In this document: positions 45,394 through 56,833 of the stretch, piece by piece
Layout of the letters: every line of letters begins with the position of its first letter
How positions within the stretch are numbered: the stretch's first letter is position 1
The notes under the pieces: generated by a model
What the model was told of the DNA's origin: nothing
Database searches by the model: none
What the model saw: only the letters and a program-made list of their open reading frames with translations
Assembly (NCBI GenBank): GCA_032622095.1
Contig: CP136067.1
Span: forward strand, 96,214,707-96,278,706
Length of the DNA: 64,000 nucleotides
DNA from: Siphonodentalium dalli
Taxonomy: Eukaryota; Mollusca; Scaphopoda; Gadilida; Siphonodentaliidae
Direction of reading: 5' to 3'
Translations under genes and position numbers: made by a program

Positions 45394-46571
45394 TAAAATC
45401 ATTCTTTATTTATTTTATGATATGAAATAATGACAAAATAACATACATGTAACAAATGATAATACAATTAACTAAAAATTTAAACGGCATCGTCGTAGAT
45501 GCCGTTGTCAGTGATTGGTGCTGAAGTCTCCGTGATCCTTCGGAGCAGCTGGCTTGTGGTCAAATCTCTGTCTCTGTACAGCTTCCAGAGGTTAAATATT
45601 TGACCCCGCACATTTTTGCTCCGTTAGACTCACCTTTCATGCAAAAAAAAAAAACTCAATAACATTTCTGGGTTGAAATCTTTTCAAGTCGAGCGATGAT
45701 CTGGAAAATGGGGAAACCGAGTTAACTGGGACCAAATTCTGGTGGGGGAGCACGAATTGAACCATTTGCCACCAAAACCCAAAATTGGAATTTTAATTAA
45801 AAGTTGAATATCGAATGTCTATAATGCCTAACCTCTTAACTAACTTCTCACACCTCAGACTTCACAATTAATTAGCCAACATAAACACTATCTCAATCAA
45901 ATTAAGCCGATTTAATCCCTACTAATTAATGGGGCCGACTTCTCTGGGGCTGTCTTCGCGTGGGGCCATCTTCATTTGAGGGCGATTTCGCCAGATACCC
46001 CACCAACGGTTGACGGATATCAATGAAATTTGGTATAAATGTTCACTACTATGATGGCAATCAATTGAGAGTTCAATCGTTTTGTTCATTTTTTAAGAGT
46101 TTAGAATTTCAGAGCGTGAAAGCCGCATACCACATTTGCAGTGACCTGACATTGAATATTTTCTATTTTTCAGTCTCAGAGTGTGAAACTCATGTGTCTG
46201 ACCAAATGTAGTGATGAATGACCATATGACGTGATGATTTAAGCTTTTAAACAATGGGAGGGAAATCAAGCAAGACAGATCCTGTCGTAAGTTACATGTA
46301 TTTATTACACTCCAATGTGTGATTTCCATTGAAAATGCAGTTAATTAAAAATGATAATGTCATGTATGTCATTTCATTCGACACGACCTACAGGCCACGT
46401 CCCTCATCCAATCGTCATCAAACCTCATATGTACCTTCAGTGTGATCTTTTTGATGCGAGCTATAAAATTGTTCCGAATTACGATGAAAAACATGGCCAC
46501 CAGAAGCCACCTTGGATTTCAAATTTGATTCCATCGTCACACCCTATAGCCCGTATTTATGGCCGGATCAT
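45394..46571. other. Spacer between HINE-like elements, no gene
   Basis: An imperfect hairpin CGGCATCGTCGTAGATGCCG lies at 45485-45504. From 45930 to 46210 are the inverted GGGGCCGACTTC block and a copy of the 43.3-kb segment. Around 46360-46570 a diverged core unit (GGCCACCAGAAGCCACCTTG) precedes element 6. Frames up to 83 codons here are not convincing. Confidence 0.45.
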
Positions 46572-48400
46572 TTTTAGCTCAACTTTACAACGTAAAATTT
46601 GAGCTATTGCCATGGCTTGGTAGCCGTCGTCTGTACCTGCAAATTTTTTATTTCAAATTGCAATACATTAGCACGGGCTACAGGCTGTACTGTTTGTCTT
46701 ATCATCATGAAATTTATCATAGATGTTAATATTGACATGTAGATGGGAACGCGTCATCTTTGGGTAATTCGGCCAAAAAACATGGCCGCCGGAAGCCATC
46801 ATGGATTTTACTCTTTGCATGACTAAATCCTTTGGCATGGGCTATAGGTCATACCTTTGGTCATCAGATCATCATGAAATTTGTCATGGATGTTAACATG
46901 GATGTTAGATGGGAACGAATCATTTTGGGGTCATTTGGCCATAAAACACTGCTGCGGGCAGCCATCTTGGATGGTACTCTTTGCATGACTAAATCATTTG
47001 GCACTGGCTACAAGTCGTACCTTTGCTCAGATCATTATGAAATTTGTCACGGCTGTTGACATTGAAATGTAGATGGGAACGAGTTATTTTGGGGTCATTT
47101 GCAAAAAAAACATGGCCACCAGTGGCCATCTTGTATTTCAAAATTCAAACTATTAACACAAAATACAGGCTGGAGTGTTCGTCGGATCATCATAAAATTT
47201 GTCGTGGATGTTAATATTGACATCTAGACGGGAACAAATCATTTTGGGGTCATAAAACATGGCTGCCGACAGACATCTTTTACTCTTTGCATGACTAAAT
47301 TCTTTGGCACGGGCTACAAGTCATACCTTTGGTCGGATCATTATGCAATTTGTCATGGTCATTCGGCAGAAAAACATGGCCACCAGCAGGTATCTTGGAT
47401 TTCAAAATTCAGTCCATAGCACGGGCTACAGGCCGGAGTGATCATAGGATCATCATGAAATTTGTCATGGATGTTAACTTTACAACGTAAAATTTGAGCT
47501 ATTGCCATGGCTTGGTAGCTGTCGTCTGTACCTGCAAATTTTTTATTTCAAAATGCAATCCATTAGCATGGGCTACAGGCTGTACTGTTTGTCTTATCAT
47601 CATGAAATTTATCATAGATGTTAATATTGACATGTATATGGGAATGAGTCATTTTGGGGTCAATCGGCCATAAAACATGGCTGCCAGCAGCCATCATGGA
47701 TTTTACTCTTTGCATGAATAAATCCTTTGGCAGACCACATCGCTAATCTGATCATCACCAAACTTCATATGGATCATTGGGGTGCCTCTAGATGGGAGCA
47801 TCAAAGTTTTCCGAATTTTGTTGAAAAACATGGCCACCAGTGGCCATCTTGGATTTTACTCTTTTTGACTAAATCCTTTGGTGCACCCTACAGACGACAT
47901 CCTACTTGTCCAATCGTCATTAAACATCACATGGATCTTCTGGATGACCACAAGATGTGAATAATCTAATTTTTTCCGAATTTCGTTAAAAAACATGCCA
48001 CTGTCAGCCATTTTGGATTTTACTCTTTGCATGAATATATCCTTTATTTGCCACACCCTACAGACCACATCCCGCATCCGATCATTATCAAACTATATGG
48101 ATCTTCGAGGTGACCTCTAGATGGGAGCCATCAATTTTTTCCAAAATTAGTTAAAAAACATCGGCAGCCATTTGCGATTTTACTCTTTGCATGACTAAAT
48201 CCTTTGGCACACCCTACAGACCACATCCGATTATCACCAAACTTCCTATGGATCTTTTTGGTGACCACTTGATGGAAGCCATAAATTTTTCCAACCTTCA
48301 TAGAAAAACATAGCCGCTAGCGACCATTTTACTCTTTACTCTCTGTATGACTAAATCCTTCGGTGAATCCTAGAGGCAAACTACCATCATCTGATTATTC
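46572..48400 (+). mobile_element. HINE-like element(s) 6-7, diverged, 3' end not found
   Basis: The 5' end TTTAGCTCAACTTTACAACG is paired with CGTAAAATTTGAGC. A second internal 5'-like start lies at about 47472 (AACTTTACAACGTAAAATTT), suggesting a tandem pair or internal duplication. Core units decay toward the right (CACACCCTACAGACCACATC subtype) and the canonical 3' hairpin is absent, so the element is truncated or very old. Confidence 0.55.
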
Positions 48401-49148
48401 TAATTACCGGTACCAATCTTCATACGGATCTTTGGGGTGACGTCTAGATTGGAGCCATTTTAGAATTTACTCTTCCTATTATTACTGCATCCTTTTTGCA
48501 CTCCCTCAGCCAAACCTTTTGATCTGATTAATCCAAAGCTGCATCTTCAGGGTAACATCTAGCTACTTAAACATATAAACAGTCTGAGCTCCCTATCGCT
48601 CTATGGATGTAATATTTGGCATGATCCCATGATCCACAGAGAGGCTCTATATCAGCACCGCATATAATCACTTTTGTTAAAATTTTGGAAACAGCTTAAC
48701 AAGAGACGTGGTGGCAGGGTGGTTTGGCTGTGGTTTCCCACATAATCGGCCACTCCAACTTTGGTAAAAATATTGAAAATTGCAAACCACATGTAGGGTG
48801 ATATTGTTGTGATAGTTTTCCAACATATATTTATATCTCCGGACTGAAATTTAGCTGGAAATTTCCAACCGGGGATGTTCCATTGGAAATTGCCAAAAAA
48901 TGGAAATCTTGAAGTATCAGTTGAAAAATTCCGAGCCAAGTTTCATGTGTAAATGAGATTTTTGATCTGGGTCAATGGTGTGTAGTTGGATTTCCCAAGG
49001 TGGAGAACCCACAAATGAAGACACTCTAGCCAAGTCCTCTCGTGGCTTTAGCCAATAGAAAACCACATCAAAGGTCTGCTATGGTTTGAATACTTCTCAA
49101 TCTGGGCAACACCGGGAACCATTTTGGACTCCTCAACCTTTGGCCTCT
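48401..49148. other. No gene recognised
   Basis: Decayed repeat fragments up to about 48560, then apparently unique sequence. A minus-strand frame at 48652-48939 (95 codons, aromatic-rich) lacks splice signals or a recognisable domain, and I do not support it. Confidence 0.4.
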
Positions 49149-49276
49149 TTAACCCTTTGAGTGTCAGGGTCCGATATTATCGGCCCTAAACCTACACAAT
49201 AAGTCTGTTAAAGAATATAATAAAATATATTAAAATTGGAAAAATTGTATAAAAAAAAAAAAAAAAAAAATGTTAA

Positions 49277-49866
49277 TTGTACTGTACCCAAGATGTTGTT
49301 GTTGGTTTCTATAATCCCCGAGTCGGAGAATAATGTAACAACTTTTCCATTTTTTGAAAGTTTGTTGAGTACGAAGTATTTTTACGGATGGCAAATTTAC
49401 CGGAATGCAAAAATACAAATTGTCGTTGTCGAGTAATTTTTGTAAAGTTTTCAACCAAATGAATCAAATAAACATTATATTATATGGTTAGTAGTCCCAT
49501 ATACTCATTTAAGTTAGTGTACCGTCACTAGTCAATGAGTGGCTTGGGTTTTCTCCCCGTATAAGCATAATGTTTCAAACGATCGTGTGTGCAATTGTTT
49601 TCCTAATCCAATATCCCTCAATTATAATTTGATTACGTTTTGTACACGGAAATTCGAATTTTAAGAGACGCCATTTTATGGCTGGAGCCATAAAATCAAT
49701 TTATATTAAATTATTAACTTTTAAATTATTAAATTTTAAGATAGCCTATTAACCTGAGCGTTTACAGAATACATCTTCGACTCAAATTACTTATATTTCT
49801 ATATAGTATCGATAATAGATCGTTGTTATCACCGGGAATTTATTGAAAATGGCGTACAGTACCCCT
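49277..49866 (-). mobile_element. MITE-2 nested in the piggyBac-like element, 590 bp
   Basis: TTAA at 49273-49276 and 49867-49870. The left end is decayed (TTGTACTGTACCCA) and the right end intact (TGGCGTACAGTACCCCT). Same orientation as the 38944 copy and sharing the palindromic CGATCGTGTGTGC word. An A-run of 21 precedes it. Confidence 0.88.
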
Positions 49867-49870
49867 TTAA

Positions 49871-49939
49871 GCCAATGCATTATCTTATATATGCGAGGCG
49901 ACCTATGGTCGACTCGCATATATAAGAGAATGCATTGGC
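49871..49939. repeat. 69-bp hairpin
   Basis: GCCAATGCATTATCTTATAT and its near inverse ATATAAGAGAATGCATTGGC, with TGCGAGGCGACC / GGTCGACTCGCA continuing the stem to a TAT centre. It lies between the nested MITE and the element's right end, where transposase-binding hairpins would be expected, but that role is inference. Confidence 0.8.
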
Positions 49940-50117
49940 ACAGGGTATATGGGTTGATACAAAAATCGGACCTGGCACTCAAAGGGTTAAGTCACGGTTA
50001 CAGAGAATGACGATGTTTGCCCAATAGCGGGGTAACCTGCTGCTGATATATAACTTATAATATTATTTTAGCCCCCTGTCAAATTTCGTATTTTATTGTG
50101 ATGATAGTACAAACATG

Positions 50118-50262
50118 TACAGTAATGCCCTAAATAATCTCGACTCCTTAACCGCAGCAGAAATATGGCTTGTTGCAACATGCCATATTTCCGACTAAAT
50201 CCTGTAAAATTACCCATAATTCTGATGTGGTTATGGAGTCGATTATTTAGGGCATTACTGTA
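50118..50262. mobile_element. Palindromic Tc1/mariner-like MITE, copy 3 (short)
   Basis: 145 bp, ends TACAGTAATGCCCTAAATAA and its inverse, both intact. The centre is deleted relative to copy 1 (GGCTTGTTGCAACATGCC). The best-preserved ends of the three copies. Confidence 0.88.
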
Positions 50263-50925
50263 GTAATAGTGGACTGTAAGTTATTACATGTAACTGTAGT
50301 ATGTACTACACCTATAATTATCACCCTAGAATTATTGTAATATCGAATCTCAGCATGTTATGGTTTCTCCACTATGTGTCACATATGATCATATTATTTT
50401 CTACACCAGTTTCTTATGACCAAGACATATTGAAATGTCACGTTCTTGATCAGTTACAACACCACAAGACTTTTCTGTTAAATAATGCATAAGTTTACCG
50501 AATCACGCAATAATATGACGTCACGACGTATTTCTGAGAGTAGAATAACATCTTGAGAGTGGAAAAATGCATTCGGTCTTCTGGGAGTGGAGATTTAGCT
50601 AGCCATTAATAAGAAATACCAAACACAGCATTGACCGCAAAAATACATCTGGCATCATGTCATGCGCACACGCTCATAAGTCGTGCTAACGTTGCAATAT
50701 CAATGACTGTTTTGATGTCTATTATACTTTCATTGTTTGCTTTGGTTACACTGATTTACGCTGGTGCATGCAATGTACGTACGTGTACTGTAAGTCATCA
50801 AGTATTCTGTCAACTCAACCAAGATCGCGAGGTGCACACATTTGGTTCCATGCTTTTCAAGATCAGGCGTGCAAATGTGCACAAGCACTGTTATGCGCCT
50901 CGAATTTGGACTGAAAATATCTATA
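50263..50925 (+). other. No supported gene; weak 112-codon frame
   Basis: A frame from 50631 encodes a hydrophobic stretch (SIILSLFALVTLIYAG) followed by several Cys codons, which superficially resembles a signal peptide plus a small Cys-rich protein. It runs into the piggyBac-like element end, has no visible promoter or splice context, and matches nothing I know. Confidence 0.2.
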
Positions 50926-50929
50926 TTAA

Positions 50930-53541
50930 CCCTTTGAACCCTGGCTCCCCACAACGATCGACACCCTGACCCTGGGCTCCCAGTGGTATTTTTACGTGCG
51001 CTCGCACAACAGTATGGCGATCAGACAGATTCGTAGGTTGGTGTCACCGTACTCCGTTTCACTCCATGACGTCACCAAAAACGACGTAAAACCTCGTGGC
51101 GTTCTGACATTTTTACTGTGCCGCGTTTTTGCTATGTTTATTTTATGTGTTGTTTTCGATTATTTATTTGTCGCCGATATCGCCATTTGTCGGGATTCCC
51201 TGTTTCTATATTTAAAACTGGCATGCTCGTAGTGAGCCTCGATTTCGATTTTTTTCTCCGAGGTCAAAATACGTCAGAGTTATGACACAAATAAATCGAC
51301 CTACAGTTTCTCCATCAGAACTCTACATCAAAGAGCATATAGACTCCTTCGGGACCTACATAGACTCTTTCATTTGGGTATTTTTACTTATAATTGGGAA
51401 GTTTTATCATTTTTGGTTCGTGCGAAGACCTCTTTTTATCGTGCGGGAAAAGAGAGACATTCAAAACGCGATTTCGTAATTCGACGCAATAGGCTGAATA
51501 GCCTAACCTTCAGCCGAGTTCCGGGTCAAATACGACGAATGACGTAACACAAAACAGAACGCATTTGTTGACACAAACACCGTTTGAAGAGTTTATTATT
51601 ACATAAAATGATCGTTATTGATTAATTATTGATTAATTATTGATATTTATTGTTGCATATTGGCTGCTATCAATATTTACACAAATATTATTAATTATTT
51701 CTTATAATTGCTCCTTTGGTCAACTTTGACTATCGGAAAATGAAAATGAAAATATGCCGCTGAATAAAATGTAAATATTATATTAAATATTAAATATTAA
51801 AGTCTCATCCTTTCGGCAACATGGAATTGGTTTTAATTACTTAAATGATTAATATAGTAATTTGCCTTTTATCTGTGACGAAATGAGAAATGGTAATTGT
51901 CTTTTTTTGCTAACATTAAATAAAATAAAATAAATTAAGTAAAATACAGTGAAATTATTTTTTAAATTATTGTTTATTACATTTTTGCGCACGTTGGCAT
52001 CTCTCTGAGTGCATTCTAGTTTATATTGTGGCCAGTGTTTAGATGTATGGTGTTGTTAATGTTCAAGTCGTGTCACATTTCTGAAACTTTAGATGTATGT
52101 TTCCCATGGACCACTGATTATTTTACGATATAGTTACATTGCCACGTGGTCACTCCATGGTAACGGTTGCTAGGCATCTACCCGATATTGAAAGTAAAAT
52201 ACAATTATAGCTTTTACGGTCGTAATTCAGCCCAAGGAAATGGCGTTTTTGATGCAGTCAACACCCTATAGTGAAATTTGAGATATATCTGGCCAGAAGT
52301 ATGATCCTATATATATAACTTGTATTTAAGGGTAGCAACGGTTGCTAAGCAAATACCCCAAATTATCGAATGACACCATTGCCCTGTGAATCCAATTGTA
52401 TTATGCCCCAATTTAGACATTCTTGGCATGCACATGCTGGTGGTTATGTTCAAATGGTGCTACAGGTCTGAAATTTTACAGGTATGTTCCCATGGGCCAC
52501 TGTGTATTTTTTTTAGAACGGTATACTTTTCCACACGTTCACTCCCTGGTAACGGTTTCTAAATAACTACCCGGAACTGAAAGTATAATGCAATTATAGC
52601 GTCGTATAATTCTGCGCTAAGAAACGGCATTTCCTATGCAGTCAATACCCTATTGTGAAACTGGAAATACATCAGGTCAGAATATATGGAAGATTGAACC
52701 TACATGTAGTTTGTATTTAACGGTATCAATGGTTGCTAAGCATATAGCCCAAGTGATCGAATGACACCACTTCCCTGTGTATTCAATGGCATTACGTCCT
52801 GTGTTAGACATCGCCTATAGGGCACGTGATGGTCATGTTCAAATGGTGCCATGAGTCTTAACTTTACATAATTGCTCAATAATACACGATTTGACCACGT
52901 GTTAGTAATGGGCACGCGCAAGTAGATCGGAATAGATGGTATTGTGACCATGCAACCCATTTCCACAGTACTACTCTGGTGCAATGTCAAAACGTGCAGC
53001 TGTATAACGCAAATTTATGTACTATGGAGATCCTTGATTTGATTGTATCATTTCACAAAAATCCATACATTTATCATTTTATCCTATGCGCATGCGCGAA
53101 ATAAATCGACTCAAATAAGAAACTACGTGCGCCTTCCTCACATATGACAAAACACTGATTATGTATGCAATACTAATTTAAACAAAAAAGAGTGATCGAA
53201 ATGGTGTCATTCTACAATCCTGCGAACCGCGCAACAATGTAGAGCTTTACCCGAATCGCTTCAAATAATGTACGTTTGTTGAATTCTGCGCTGTGCGCAT
53301 GTGCATGTTTTTTCTACCCCAACTAGTCGGCAACAAACTCTTACACATGCACCCATGGAACTGCTGAAGTTCCTTGGGATCATTTACATAGATATAAGTG
53401 GATATAACAATGGTTATAATATGTATACACATGCTACATAGGTTTATGATGTCAATGAATGCTGCTGGCCGCTTTTGCGGCCAGTCGGGTGTATGAACGT
53501 TTTCTGGCTGGCCGCTTTTGCTGCCAGTCGGGTTCAAAGGG
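50930..53541. mobile_element. 2.6-kb piggyBac-like non-autonomous element
   Basis: TTAA at 50926-50929 and 53542-53545. Terminal repeats CCCTTTGAACCC at both ends, in inverted orientation. Just inside the right end, GGCCGCTTTTGCGGCCAGTC is duplicated (about 53468 and 53509) as GGCCGCTTTTGCTGCCAGTC, each followed by GGGT. The interior has only short frames (78 and 65 codons near 51.0-51.5 kb) and no DDD-transposase or Cys-rich C-terminus, so it is non-autonomous or gutted. It contains a 386-bp tandem repeat. Confidence 0.75.
52030..52990. repeat. ~386-bp tandem repeat, about 2.4 copies
   Basis: Landmarks repeat at a constant spacing: ATGTTTCCCATGGACCACTG, GGTAACGGTTGCTAGGCA, GCAGTCAACACCCTATAGTG and AATGACACCATTGCCCTGTG, first at 52110-52400, again at 52495-52790, with the opening part a third time at 52800-52900. 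It is diverged and no frame is shared between copies. Confidence 0.8.
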
Positions 53542-53586
53542 TTAAGTTAATAACAAACAATCATGACAATATGTTTGGTCTTCAGG

Positions 53587-54401
53587 TTCAGGAAGAAAGG
53601 CGAGAGACTCGAAATGAAAGGTGGAGAGAGGTGGGCCGTATGGCAGAGTTTGAGAGGCGGGCACTAGAAGAAGCTGAGAGGTGGGCACTAGAAGAAAGGC
53701 GGAGGGAGGCGGTCCATAGGTCAGTTGCTGAGAGGTTGGCACAGTTTGAAAGCTTTGGAAGGGAAAAAGTTGAGAGGCGGGCACTAGAAGAAGCTGAGAG
53801 GCGGGCACTAGAAGAAAGGCGGAGAGAGGCGGTCCATAGGTCCGTTGCTGAGAGGTTGGCACAGTTTGAAAGCTTGGGAAGGGAAAAAGCTGAAAGGCGG
53901 GCACTAGAAGAAAGGCGAAAAGATGAGGCTCGGATGGCAGAGGCTGAGAGGCAGGCACAAGAAAAAAGGTGGAGAAGAGAAGAAGCTGAGAGGCGGGCAT
54001 TAGAAGAGAGGCGGAGAGAGGAGGTCCTTAGGGCAGAGTCTGGGAGGCTGGCACTAGAAGAAAGGGAGGCCCGTAGGGCAGAAAGGCGGATAGAGAAGGC
54101 CGGTAAGGCAGCAGCTGAGCTGGCACAAGTAGAAAGGTGGACGAGGGAAGAAGCTGAGAGACATGCTCGAATAGAAAGGCAGCGAGAGGAGACCCGTAGA
54201 GCAGAGGTTGAGAGGCGGGCACAAGAAGAAGCTGAGAGGCGGGCGCTAGCAGAAAGGTGGAGAGAGGAGGCACGTAGCGCAGAGGCTGAGAGACATGCAC
54301 AAGAAGAAAGGCTGAGAGAGGCGGCCCATAGGGCAGATGCTGAGAGGCGGGCACAAGAAGAAAGGCAGCGAGAAATGGAGGCCATGACCTTACCAAAATG
54401 A
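53587..54401 (+). CDS. Arg/Glu/Ala-rich coiled-coil exon, unknown function
   Basis: The frame is open from 53475 to the TGA at 54399-54401. The first 35 codons overlap the piggyBac-like end and look untranslated. A better start is the splice acceptor TTTGGTCTTCAG ending at 53586, giving an exon of about 270 codons ending MEAMTLPK. The sequence is almost all coiled coil: AERRALEERRREAVHRSVAE-type heptads, with an exact 40-codon tandem duplication (53652-53771 and 53772-53891). It resembles trichohyalin- or MAP7-like low-complexity helices in style only. Long antisense frames are shadows of the biased codons. Upstream exons are not visible. It could instead be a processed fragment or an expanded repeat without a gene. 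Confidence 0.5.
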
Positions 54402-54407
54402 GAAGCC

Positions 54408-54770
54408 ATTATTAAGCGTTTTTCTAGCGTTCCGTTGTTTGCCAAAAAACGCTAAGATGAAATACTAAGAATGGGATGAGCTAATTTAATGTTAATCTTA
54501 GCGTTTAAACGCTTAATCTAAGCGTTTAAACGCTACCTTAGCGTTCGCTTAGTATTTGACAAGCGTTCATATGGGGTAAAATATTTAAATGAGCTTAGCG
54601 TTTAAACGCTAATTTAAGCGTTTCTTAGCGTTGAAATGCTTCCTTAGCATTGAAACGCTTATCATTAAAACGCTTAGCTTATTAATTTCCAACCTCATAA
54701 TGCTTAGCGTTTATCTAAGCGTTTTAACGCTAAGAAACGCTTCTTAGCGTTTAAACGCTAACATAAGCAC
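54408..54770. repeat. Cluster of AGCGTTTAAACGCT palindromes
   Basis: At least eleven copies or half-copies of TTAGCGTTTAAACGCTAA within 360 bp, in both orientations because the word is its own inverse. Spacing is irregular. It begins 7 bp after the coiled-coil stop codon (AAGCGTTTTTCTAGCG). It could be a foldback element remnant or an array of protein-binding sites. Confidence 0.8.
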
Positions 54771-55080
54771 TTACAACCAAAGACTAACATATTAACCCTT
54801 ACACATCTATTTGACTGCCCCCTGCTGAATGTAATATGAATATCAAACCAATCTCACTGACACAGATACCGGTAATGTAATATAAAATCATGTCCTGAAA
54901 CGAATTCATATGTAGCATGCATCGATTAAAAATGTTACCTTACTTTGTTGAAGAATCACTGAACCTATGTGCTCTTAAGAATCTCCTAGCCATTTCCTCA
55001 GGGTTAGAATAAGGAATATTTCCAGAATTGTGAATAAACAGAATTTAATTAATACTTTTCAAATAACATTTTAATGTTAA
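54771..55080. other. No feature recognised
   Basis: AT-rich and unique-looking, ending in the TTAA (55077-55080) used by the composite MITE. Confidence 0.4.
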
Positions 55081-55737
55081 AGGTACTCAATCCGAATGGT
55101 CGTTTGGTTGTTGGCGAGGGTAACTATATTGCTCATATCACAAACGGGGTAAAGTATAGAACAATAACTGTATTAATATATATCGATATTTTCTTCAGAC
55201 ATCAGAACAATTTCGGGGTCTATTCGTTGAACCAACATCGTGTGATATCAAGTTTAAAGGTACTCAATCCGTAAAGAGGGTCCCCATCTCAACAGATTCC
55301 AACAACAACAATCCGATCAGAGGGTCCTATATTACTATTTCTTTGGCTTTGGGGGTAAAAAATATTTGATTCGAGTCGAGGAACCCATCAAACAAAGCTC
55401 AGAGTTATTAGATATTGATTTATGAAATTTGTTATTTACTCGAGATGAGTACTAATAATTGCCTTCAACTGTCGTAATCTGCTAGGGATGTGTACACCAA
55501 AATCTATTCAAACAGACAAGGATGGATAACTCTAAAATCAAGTGGTAATAATAACGCAATTTTGACTGAGTTCTGGGCCAGAAAGTATTCCCGATAATGA
55601 AAAATAATAGATTTCTAAAATCGATATCTAACAAATCTGAGCTTTGATGGGTGACTTCCTCGACTCGAATCAAATATGTTTGACCCCCGAAGCCATTGAA
55701 ATAGTAATTGAGAGGAGTTTTATCGGATTGAGTACCT
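55081..55737 (-). mobile_element. Composite MITE-1 with an extra terminal repeat (657 bp)
   Basis: Outer TTAA at 55077-55080 and 55738-55741. Three copies of the terminal repeat are present: AGGTACTCAATCCG at 55081, again at 55258 (preceded by its own TTAA, 55254-55257) and the inverse at the right end. The 55258-55737 part is an ordinary MITE-1. The 55097-55254 part matches sequence beside MITE-1 in unit A (13973-14131), beginning ATGGTCGTTTGGTTGTTGG. So a MITE together with its flank has been captured between TTAA ends. Confidence 0.85.
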
Positions 55738-55741
55738 TTAA

Positions 55742-56391
55742 TATATTATCATAATAATGCATAATATAATCTAATAATGTATAATTTGCCCCACTGTATG
55801 ACTGAGATGAAAAAGATAGAATTAACAGTCCTGCAACATTTTTCATTATTTCTTATTTCTAGGTTTGTAGTTAAACACTCTCAAAATTATGTTGTGTTGT
55901 TCTATTTGTTTCCAATTGATATACCGGTATATGTTAGGACCCTAGTAATTAGAACTAATCTCTACGTTAATTATTCATTTGATATTATGAGATCCCACCT
56001 GATAACCAGGTTGATTTGATCAATTTGTCACTGTTCCTATACTGTATTGTGTAATTTCGCTTTAATTTGATTGAAATACTAAAGTCTGAAGGCTGAATGG
56101 TAACTAACCTGAACTATTTGAAGTTTTCACAGATGAAAGCTAGATAGAACCAAACATACTTTACAGTATGATTCCAACTGTTAAACTTAAATCTTTTTGT
56201 AAACTTAAATGTCTTATGTCAATATATATAAATACATAAATGCTGTGTATCTTGTTATAATATGAATTGGGACCTGAATTTAAAAAAAAAAAAAAAAAAG
56301 TTTTTTTTTTTGCCTTCAATTTGTTTGGGCGCCCAAACTCAATGTCCCCAAACCCGGTATACAGGAGTCGAAAACGGGCTGGGTCAGGTCC
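55742..56391. other. AT-rich, A18/T11 tract, no gene
   Basis: An A-run followed by a T-run at 56281-56311 with a G at the switch. Around 56330 GGGCGCCC is palindromic. The 80-codon frame at 55777-56019 has no supporting signal. Confidence 0.45.
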
Positions 56392-56824
56392 TGCTCAATC
56401 CGATCAGACGGTACCCATACGATCAAGATAAACAACAACAACATTTCTTCAAAATACGATTTAGTTATCAGAATCGATTTATTGCAACAAAATAATGGTA
56501 ACCACTGTCAACTATGGTATCAAATTTCCCAAAACTGGTTAATTGTCAACATTTTGTTCAACAAAATATGGCCGTATTATCACTAAAGTATCACGAAATT
56601 TGACCGTATTAGGCCTACCACTTGATCTTCATCCGCAATTTTGTCCGTTTGACCACGTGATCCTGGGCCACATGTTATAACACATCTCGACAAATAACAA
56701 ACTTCAGAAATCGATATCTGATCACTCTGAGCTTTGATGGGTGGGTTCCTCGACTCGAATCAAATATTTTTTACCCCCGAAGCCAAAGAAATAGTAATTT
56801 AGGAGCGTCTGATCGGATTGAGTA
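56392..56824 (+). mobile_element. MITE-1, diverged subtype
   Basis: Ends CTCAATCCGATCAGACG and the exact inverse CGTCTGATCGGATTGAG. Right-half body words are typical (CTCGACTCGAATCAAA, ACCCCCGAAGCCAAAGAAAT). The left half (AACAACAACAACATTTCTTC, ATCAGAATCGATTTATTG) recurs, inverted, at 62.87-63.0 kb. The outer AGGTA and TTAA have been lost. Confidence 0.75.
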
Positions 56825-56833
56825 TGGGAGGCC

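Larger units (their letters stand above)
49153..49986. mobile_element. piggyBac-like element with nested MITE-2
   Basis: TTAA on both sides (49149-49152 and 49987-49990). Ends CCCTTTGAGTGTCAGGG and ...GGCACTCAAAGGG. CCCTTTGA-type ends next to TTAA resemble known piggyBac terminal repeats. Once the nested MITE-2 (49277-49866) is removed only about 240 bp remain, so this is a piggyBac-type MITE. The hairpin at 49871-49939 belongs to its right part. Confidence 0.75.

Noticed and set aside
53542-54445. Long minus-strand frames (up to 285 codons) opposite the coiled-coil exon
   Set aside because: Antisense shadows of a biased Arg/Glu/Ala codon pattern, giving Ser/Leu-rich low complexity.
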